Below are positions 58,165 through 64,000 of a stretch of DNA of 64,000 nucleotides, one piece after another (positions within the stretch are counted from its first letter, which is position 1; every line of letters begins with the position of its first letter). This stretch comes from Thalassolituus hydrocarboniclasticus (GTDB taxonomy: Bacteria > Pseudomonadota > Gammaproteobacteria > Pseudomonadales > Oceanobacteraceae), in the NCBI RefSeq assembly GCF_025345565.1, contig NZ_CP054475.1:1456448-1520447 (forward strand), read 5' to 3'. The notes under the pieces were generated by a model, which did no database searches, was not told the DNA's origin, and saw only the letters and a list, made by a program, of their open reading frames with translations. The translations under genes were made by a program, and so were the position numbers.

Positions 58165-59168
58165 CAGTGTCGACCTCCGCCGGGTATCCGGTTAAAACGT
58201 TGTTGCAGCGCAATCAGCAGGCTGATAACAAAGGCAACGGCTAACGGCCAGTGGAACAGACTCTGCTGCGGACGATAAATTTCCGGGTCTTTTTCGGTGG
58301 GCTCCAGATCATCAATAAACTGATAAATCTGTTGCAGCTCTTCGGTATCGCGGGCGCGGAAAAAAGCACCGCCGGTCTGGCGGGCAATTTCACGCAGGGC
58401 ATTTTCGTCCAGATCCCGTGACGGATTAACCTTACGCGTGCCGAAGAAACTGGAGACTTCCATCACATCGGCACCAAGGCCGATGGTGTAAATTTTTACG
58501 CCATTACTGGCGGCCAGTTCGGCGGCTTTTACTGGCTCAATTTCGCCGGCGGTATTGGCACCGTCGGTGAGCAGAATCATCACCCGGCTTTGTTCCGGAT
58601 TATCCTGCAGACGTTTAATGGTTAAACCGATAGCGTCGCCGATGGCGGTTTTTTTACCGGCCAGGCCGATCTGCGCTTCATTTAAAAAGGTGCTGACGGT
58701 ACGGGCATCAAAGGTCAGCGGTGCCTGCAGATAGGCATTGCTGCCAAACAGAATCAGGCCCATGCGGTCGCCACTGCGCTGCTCAATAAAATCACTGACC
58801 ACCTGCTTGACCACCGCGAGACGGTTAGCGGGCCTGTTATTCAGGCGCATGTCTTCAATTTCCATACTCTGGGAAATATCCACCGCCAGCATCAGGTCAC
58901 GGCCGGAGACCGGCATCTGCACAATTTCACCGCTGTGGTAAGGGCGGGATAAGGCGCCAACAAGAGCAATCCATAGCGCCAGTGGCAGTAACCAGCCACT
59001 CAGATTCTGTTGTGTCTGACGTTCGCCACCTTTGCTGTTCTGCAGCCGCCAGGGGCTGAGTGAAGGGACTTTAAGCGCTGCCTGCTCAACTTTTAATGGC
59101 GGTAAAAAAGCGCGGATAATCCACGGCAGTGGCAACAGAAAAAACGCCCAGGGCCAGTGAAATTCCAT
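58164..59168 (-). CDS. VWA domain protein (BatA-like)
   Basis: The 334-aa inner-membrane protein has two membrane segments, one N-terminal and one near the C-terminus (LAVAFVISLLIAL). Between them is a VWA domain with MIDAS LAVDISQSMEIEDM and the later LLTDGANT element. The layout is that of BatA. It is encoded between DUF4381 and the second VWA protein, with 1-nt overlaps at both ends (coupled translation). Confidence 0.92.
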   Translation of the reverse strand: MEFHWPWAFFLLPLPWIIRAFLPPLKVEQAALKVPSLSPWRLQNSKGGERQTQQNLSGWLLPLALWIALVGALSRPYHSGEIVQMPVSGRDLMLAVDISQSMEIEDMRLNNRPANRLAVVKQVVSDFIEQRSGDRMGLILFGSNAYLQAPLTFDARTVSTFLNEAQIGLAGKKTAIGDAIGLTIKRLQDNPEQSRVMILLTDGANTAGEIEPVKAAELAASNGVKIYTIGLGADVMEVSSFFGTRKVNPSRDLDENALREIARQTGGAFFRARDTEELQQIYQFIDDLEPTEKDPEIYRPQQSLFHWPLAVAFVISLLIALQQRFNRIPGGGRH

Positions 59169-59710
59169 TAATTGGCCTCCGTTTTTGCGCTTGGCCGTAC
59201 GGCTGGCTGTGGGCCTGTTTTTTCTAGGTCTGTGCGGGCGTTTTTCAGCCAGCGCTGTGCCAGAGCGAGCAGATCATCCAGCTCACCATAATGCTGGCGC
59301 CAGTCGGCGCGTGGCGGCGCATAAGGTGCTTCTGCCAAAGCCCGTGCACTTTGATTATTGAATAATGGCACCGGACTGTTCTGATTAAGAAAATCCACCC
59401 AGGCCTGACCGTGCAGGGCAACCGCCTGTGGAAAATACTGCTGGCAATAGAGTTTCAGAATTTCATTAATCTGGGCGCAGGCCTGGGCATCGGTTTTATC
59501 GAAATGCGAGCGCAGGTTCTGCAATTGCTGCAGGCAATCGCTGCGTCGCTGCCAGCGCTGCCGGAGTTTGCGCCAGACAAAAAAGGCGGCAACCGCGGCC
59601 AGCAGAATAACGATAAGCAGCAGCCACCATCCTGGTGCCGGCGGCCAGGCACTGACCGGGTCAGGCAGATGAATATCGTATATTTGCAGGGTATCGTTCT
59701 GCGGCTGCAT
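59168..59710 (-). CDS. DUF4381 family protein
   Basis: The 180-aa protein has one membrane helix (about 25-45: WWLLLIVILLAAVAAFFVW) and a helical cytoplasmic domain. DUF4381 sits in this operon position (after DUF58, before the VWA genes) in Pseudomonas and relatives. The function is unknown. It starts 2 nt after the DUF58 stop. Confidence 0.85.
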   Translation of the reverse strand: MQPQNDTLQIYDIHLPDPVSAWPPAPGWWLLLIVILLAAVAAFFVWRKLRQRWQRRSDCLQQLQNLRSHFDKTDAQACAQINEILKLYCQQYFPQAVALHGQAWVDFLNQNSPVPLFNNQSARALAEAPYAPPRADWRQHYGELDDLLALAQRWLKNARTDLEKTGPQPAVRPSAKTEAN

Positions 59711-59712
59711 GG

Positions 59713-60663
59713 TCAGCTTTCCTCCGCCCGTACGCGGCTGAGCATGCCGAGTCCGAGCCCCTGACGCAGGGCCGGCAGCGGATCGGCATTGCTGGTGCTC
59801 AGGGCAATCAGCGGCACTTTAAGACGCTGCAGTTGCTGTTGCAGGCTGTTCATGCGCAGGCTGAACGCCTGCTGGTATTCCTCGCGCTGACGGCTGGTGG
59901 TGCTGTCGAGGGCCAAGCGTTGCTGGCCATCGCTGAGGCTGTAAAGACCCGGCGGCGGCAGTTCGGCTTCCAGCGGATCGGAAATATGAACAGCAACCAG
60001 ATCGCAATGACGGGTCACCGCGTGCAGCTGCTGCTCGCAGTCGGCATCAAATCCGGTCCAGTCACTGATAAAGTAAACGGCACTGCCGGGGCGGGCAATG
60101 CGGCGCAGATGGCGGCAAATCTGTTGCATACGCTGTTGCGGATCGGCACTGGCTGATGGTGCTATTGTGGTCAGTTCATTCAGCAACTGCAGCACCTGTT
60201 TGCGGCCGGTTTTAGGTCGCAGGTCGGTTTCCTGCTCATCGTTAAACAGCAGGGCACCGATACGGTCGCCGTGTTCCAGTGCAGCCCAGGCAAATAACGC
60301 GGTGAGATCAGCGGCCAGCACCTGTTTTAACGCGCGGCGGCTGCCAAAGCGCATGTTGGCGCGCAAATCACAGACCAGCAGGATCGGCCGTTCTTTTTCT
60401 TCACGGAAAACTTTGATGTGCGCGTCGCCGGTGCGCGCGGTAACCCGCCAGTCCATCGCGCGGATATCATCGCCGGCCTGATATTCACGCACTTCGGCGT
60501 AGTCCAGACCGCGGCCACGGATGGCGGAAGCATGGCTGCCGGCCAGATCGTTCAGCACTTTTTTCTGCTTATGCAGCGGTAGCTGACGCGCCAGTGCGCG
60601 CAGCTGCACCAGATTGGCCGGCAGAATTTCGGCCCCTGCAGAGAAATGTCCGTCCTGGCGCAT
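59713..60663 (-). CDS. DUF58 domain-containing protein
   Basis: The 316-aa protein contains the DUF58 signature GRGLDYAEVREYQAGDDIRAMDWRVTA (split here as GRGLDYAEVREYQAG and DDIRAMDW). A VWA-like fold follows (LLVCDLRANM, then VYFISDW). It is soluble. It is probably a partner of MoxR. It overlaps the moxR stop by 1 nt (TGATG). Confidence 0.93.
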   Translation of the reverse strand: MRQDGHFSAGAEILPANLVQLRALARQLPLHKQKKVLNDLAGSHASAIRGRGLDYAEVREYQAGDDIRAMDWRVTARTGDAHIKVFREEKERPILLVCDLRANMRFGSRRALKQVLAADLTALFAWAALEHGDRIGALLFNDEQETDLRPKTGRKQVLQLLNELTTIAPSASADPQQRMQQICRHLRRIARPGSAVYFISDWTGFDADCEQQLHAVTRHCDLVAVHISDPLEAELPPPGLYSLSDGQQRLALDSTTSRQREEYQQAFSLRMNSLQQQLQRLKVPLIALSTSNADPLPALRQGLGLGMLSRVRAEES

Positions 60664-61622
60664 CAGACAACCGGTACCCGTTGCAGCAGTTCGTTAATCA
60701 CCTTATTCACCGTCATGCCAGAGGCTTCGGCTTCAAAGCTGAGCAACAGACGGTGGCGCAGTACATCGTGGGCGACTGCCTGCACATCATCCGGGCTGAC
60801 GTAATCACGTCCGTTCAGCCAGGCATGGGCGCGGGCACAGCGGTCGAGGGCGATGGTGCCACGCGGGCTGGCACCGTATTCAATCCAGCTGGCGAGGTCT
60901 TTGCCGTAAGGCTCCGGGCGGCGGCTGGCCATCACCAGCTGTACCAGATACTGCTCAACGGCATCGCTCATGTGCAGATTCAGTACCTGCTGGCGGGCGG
61001 AGAACACCATCTCCTGCGACAGCTTGGTATCGTCGCTGTTTTGTTGCTGCATGGCTTCCCCACGCGCCAGACGCAGAATTTTCTGCTCGGCTTCGCTGTC
61101 CGGGTAATCAATCACCACATGCATAACAAAACGGTCGAGCTGGGCTTCCGGCAGCGGGTAGGTGCCTTCCTGTTCGATCGGGTTCTGGGTAGCCATCACC
61201 ATAAACAGCGACGACAGCGGGCGGGTAACACCACCGACGGTCACCTGACGTTCGGCCATGGCTTCGAGCAGGGCGCTCTGCACTTTGGCCGGTGCGCGGT
61301 TAATTTCGTCGGCCAGAATCAGGTTATGGAAAATCGGCCCGGCCTGAAAATCGAAGGTCTGCTGTTGCGGGCGGTAAATTTCGGTACCGGTAATATCACC
61401 CGGCAGCAGATCGGGGGTGAACTGAATGCGTTTGAAATCCCCTTCAATGCGTTCGGCCAGGGCGTTGATGGCTTTGGTTTTTGCCAGACCGGGGGCACCT
61501 TCAACCAGTAAATGGCCATCGCTTAATAAACAAATTAACAAGCGTTCAACGAGATGGGGCTGGCCAATAATCTGTTGTTGCAGTGCTTCTTTCAAGCGTG
61601 CAAAACCCTGTTGTTCAGTCAT
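60663..61622 (-). CDS. MoxR family AAA+ ATPase
   Basis: The 319-aa AAA+ protein has Walker A EGAPGLAKTKAI, Walker B LILADEINRAP, sensor 1 ATQNP and the Arg-finger region (LPEAQLDRF). MoxR ATPases act as chaperones for complex assembly with VWA partners. It is first of six coupled genes (moxR, DUF58, DUF4381, VWA, VWA/TPR, batD). In Pseudomonas a similar operon also lies near gdhB. Confidence 0.95.
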   Translation of the reverse strand: MTEQQGFARLKEALQQQIIGQPHLVERLLICLLSDGHLLVEGAPGLAKTKAINALAERIEGDFKRIQFTPDLLPGDITGTEIYRPQQQTFDFQAGPIFHNLILADEINRAPAKVQSALLEAMAERQVTVGGVTRPLSSLFMVMATQNPIEQEGTYPLPEAQLDRFVMHVVIDYPDSEAEQKILRLARGEAMQQQNSDDTKLSQEMVFSARQQVLNLHMSDAVEQYLVQLVMASRRPEPYGKDLASWIEYGASPRGTIALDRCARAHAWLNGRDYVSPDDVQAVAHDVLRHRLLLSFEAEASGMTVNKVINELLQRVPVV

Positions 61623-61767
61623 CTTCTTTTTATCCCAGAGCGTTGATTTAATTCGGATTTTAGAGACTCAAAGCATTTGGTCAATGGCTCTGATTGGTTG
61701 CCGCAGATAAAGTTCACCGGGCGTGCCGGATGAGCGCTGCGCTGGTGGCGAAATGATCTAAGCTTAG

Positions 61768-61796
61768 GTGTTATCAGGGATCTGGACGGATAACAC
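61768..61796. promoter_or_regulatory. inverted repeat over the gdhB ribosome site
   Basis: GTGTTATC (61768-61775) and GATAACAC (61789-61796) are perfect 8-nt arms 13 nt apart. They end directly before the ATG at 61798 and enclose the weak ribosome site GGACGGA. It could be an operator or an mRNA hairpin. Confidence 0.5.
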
Positions 61797-61797
61797 T

Positions 61798-64000
61798 ATG
61801 CTGACTGCTTTGCACACCCTTATTAAGGACCGTAACCATAACGAGCAGGCTGCCATCCTGCAACGCTTTGCCGATCTGTATTTTTCCGGTGCGCCAGCCG
61901 ATGAACTGATGGCACGCTCGGTGGAAGATGTGTATGGCGCGACACTGTCCTGCTGGCAATTTATTCAGCAGCGTAAACCACACCAGCCCAAAGTACGTGT
62001 ATTTAATCCGGATTATGAGAATCACGGCTGGCAATCGATTCATACGGTGGTTGAAATCGTTTGTGACGATATGCCTTTTCTGGTCGACTCGGTGCGGATG
62101 CAGCTTAATGCGCGACAGTTATCACTGCATTCGATTCATTACTGCGTATTGCATGCCCAGCGTGATAAAAAACACCAGCTGAAAACGGAAAATGACTGGC
62201 ATAAAAATGATAATGGCAGTACGGCCGAAGCCATTATTTATATTGAATTTGATCATCATTCAGATCGTGATCTTCTGCAGTCGCTGACCAAAGAACTGCT
62301 GGATGTGATCGCTGAAGTTAATGCCTGTGTGAATGATTTTCCGGCGATTATCGAAAAAGCTGAAGCTACCCTGGCCCGGCTGGATAAACCACACCATAAA
62401 GATCGCACTGCTCACTATAAAGAAGCACAGGAATTTCTGCGCTGGCTGATTAATAACCATTTTACCTTTCTGGCCTGTGATGTTTTCAATATCGAGCATG
62501 AAGGAAAGGAGCAGTATGTCGTTCGTGACAGCTCGCAGGATCTGGGATTGTTCAATTACAATAAAGCGAGCCGTAACCGCTTATTGCTGCGCGATCTGGA
62601 AGATGAAGTACGTGATTTTATCACCAATCAGCAGGTCGTAAGCTTTATGAAATCCGGCAGCCGCAGCCGGGTTCACCGGCCCGCTTATCCGGATTACGTG
62701 GTGGTGAAATTCTTTAATAAAGATGGCGAAGTGACCGGCGGTATACGCTTTATGGGGCTTTACACCTCCATTGTTTATATCGAAACGCCGGACAACATTC
62801 CGCTGGTGCGGGAAAAACTGAAAAAAGTACGGGACATGGCCGACTTTAATCCGGCCAGTCACAGCGGTAAAGAGCTGAACCGCATTCTTGAAGTCTATCC
62901 GCGCGATGAATTATTCCAGTCCACGGCAGAGCAACTGCATCGTACCGCATTAAGTATTCTGAATATTCAGGAGCGTCGTCAGACCCGGGTGTATCTGCGC
63001 AAAGATTCATACAGTAAATTTATATCCTGTCTGGCCTATGTACCGCGTGATATTTACAACACCGAACTGCGCCAGCGTATTGAAGGGGTGTTGGCGGCCG
63101 AGTTTTCACCACTGGATATTGAATTTAATACCTACTTTTCTGAATCCATTCTGGCGCGCACTCAGTACACACTGCGACTGAACCCTGATAACCCTGTGGT
63201 GTTTGATGAGCAGGCGGTGGCGAAAAAAATCTGTCAGGTTGCCCGTTCATGGCAGGATGATCTGCACGATGCCCTGATAGAACAGGCCGGGGAGGAACGC
63301 GGAAATCATCAGTTTCACCGCTATCGCGATGCTTTTCCTGCGGGTTACCGCGAAAACTTTACCGCCCGTACGGCGGTAGTGGATGTACAGCATATGGAGC
63401 ATCTGTGCGCTCAGAGTACAGGTCAGCTGGCGATGAGTTTTTACCGTGAGCTGGAGGAAGGCGACAATGAATTACGTTTTAAACTGTTTAACCGCGATAC
63501 CATTCTGCCACTGTCGGATGTGATTCCGGTGCTGGAAAATCTCGGCTTACGCGTGATGGGCGAACATCCTTACGAGATTATCTGCGCCGATGGGCAGCGT
63601 ATCTGGATTCATAATTTTCTGCTGCGTTATACCCTGTCAGAAAGTATTAATATCGCCGAGGTTAAAGGCTTATTTCAGGATTCATTCCGTGCCGTCTGGG
63701 AAGGCCAGGCGGAAAATGACGGCTTTAACCGGCTGGTGTTGGGAGGTCAGTTAAGCTGGAAGGATATTTCTATCCTGCGTGCATATGCCCGCTATATGAA
63801 GCAGATCCGCTTTGGTATTTCGGAAAATTACATAGCTGAAGCTTTGTGCCGTTATATCGATATCAGTGCCAGGCTGGTGCATCTTTTTCATCTGCGGTTT
63901 GGCCTTAAAGAATGTACACCTGAACAGCGTGACGAAGAGGTTAATCAGTGCGAACAGCAACTGATTGATGCTCTGGAAGGTGTGGATCAGCTGAACGAAG
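61798..64000 (+). CDS. gdhB: NAD-specific glutamate dehydrogenase, large type (partial)
   Basis: The frame is open from the ATG at 61798 to the window end (734 codons), so the gene is cut at its 3' side. The N-terminal sequence fits the 180-kDa NAD-GDH family (P. aeruginosa GdhB is about 1,620 aa). It has an ACT-like regulatory region with VCDDMPFLVDSVRM, then 'HLVEG'-type and PYEIICADGQRIWIHNF segments. The dehydrogenase domain lies beyond the window. The enzyme oxidises glutamate to 2-oxoglutarate with NAD. It is divergent from moxR. Confidence 0.92.
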   Translation, partial: MLTALHTLIKDRNHNEQAAILQRFADLYFSGAPADELMARSVEDVYGATLSCWQFIQQRKPHQPKVRVFNPDYENHGWQSIHTVVEIVCDDMPFLVDSVRMQLNARQLSLHSIHYCVLHAQRDKKHQLKTENDWHKNDNGSTAEAIIYIEFDHHSDRDLLQSLTKELLDVIAEVNACVNDFPAIIEKAEATLARLDKPHHKDRTAHYKEAQEFLRWLINNHFTFLACDVFNIEHEGKEQYVVRDSSQDLGLFNYNKASRNRLLLRDLEDEVRDFITNQQVVSFMKSGSRSRVHRPAYPDYVVVKFFNKDGEVTGGIRFMGLYTSIVYIETPDNIPLVREKLKKVRDMADFNPASHSGKELNRILEVYPRDELFQSTAEQLHRTALSILNIQERRQTRVYLRKDSYSKFISCLAYVPRDIYNTELRQRIEGVLAAEFSPLDIEFNTYFSESILARTQYTLRLNPDNPVVFDEQAVAKKICQVARSWQDDLHDALIEQAGEERGNHQFHRYRDAFPAGYRENFTARTAVVDVQHMEHLCAQSTGQLAMSFYRELEEGDNELRFKLFNRDTILPLSDVIPVLENLGLRVMGEHPYEIICADGQRIWIHNFLLRYTLSESINIAEVKGLFQDSFRAVWEGQAENDGFNRLVLGGQLSWKDISILRAYARYMKQIRFGISENYIAEALCRYIDISARLVHLFHLRFGLKECTPEQRDEEVNQCEQQLIDALEGVDQLNE

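Overview
The window looks like chromosomal DNA of a marine, hydrocarbon-using gammaproteobacterium in or near the Oceanospirillaceae (Thalassolituus/Oceanobacter-like). This is inferred from gene content and order, not from a marker gene. An AlkB alkane hydroxylase sits in the order alkB2-gntR-smc-zipA-ligA, as I remember it from Pseudomonas aeruginosa. The blocks DUF1853-nadK-phosphoesterase-rhomboid-yeaC-DUF2797-pepN and moxR-DUF58-DUF4381-vWA-vWA/TPR-batD next to gdhB also recall Pseudomonas. I see no prophage, insertion sequence or CRISPR array. Most of the window is core genome with a few accessory patches.

Layout. 1-3.2 kb: small unknown genes, a DUF5610 protein, a glutaredoxin-like protein, a lipoprotein and ComEA. 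3.3-9.3 kb: topA with a readable promoter, an unknown membrane-anchored protein, a coiled-coil protein behind a near-perfect CRP/Vfr site, and a PLP enzyme. 9.3-16.8 kb: the nadK-pepN housekeeping block. 16.9-22.1 kb: a DUF1329 / YCF48-like / MMPL-RND export cluster, followed by a membrane protein and an AraC regulator. 24.1-25.2 kb: a (Val-Asp)x3 tRNA array with a consensus promoter, followed by a tiny acidic ORF. 25.3-32.2 kb: an RND efflux pair, uup and a small protein. 32.3-37.5 kb: a secreted helical protein, fadBA and a cluster of structured repeats. 37.6-38.5 kb: a tandem glycine riboswitch controlling a TRIC/YadS-type transporter. 38.6-41.4 kb: a PP2C-kinase fusion and a formate/nitrite transporter behind a sigma-54 promoter and an ANTAR-type antitermination leader. 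41.6-54.5 kb: an EamA transporter, alkB, gntR, smc, zipA, ligA, a transglycosylase-like lipoprotein and a PAS-GGDEF protein. 54.5-61.6 kb: the six-gene MoxR/Bat operon on the minus strand. 61.8 kb to the end: the first part of the large NAD-glutamate dehydrogenase.

How it fits together. AlkB would oxidise alkanes to alcohols. After further oxidation and activation by enzymes outside the window, FadBA degrades the resulting acyl-CoAs. The MMPL/DUF1329/YCF48 cluster and the RND pump may move hydrophobic compounds across the envelope. Nitrogen control is visible in three places: the glycine riboswitch, the nitrite-type transporter leader and gdhB. The regulatory DNA is the most informative part of the window, especially the sigma-54/ANTAR leader, the riboswitch, the C8 tract in the topA promoter, the palindrome upstream of alkB, and the hairpin repeats behind fadA.
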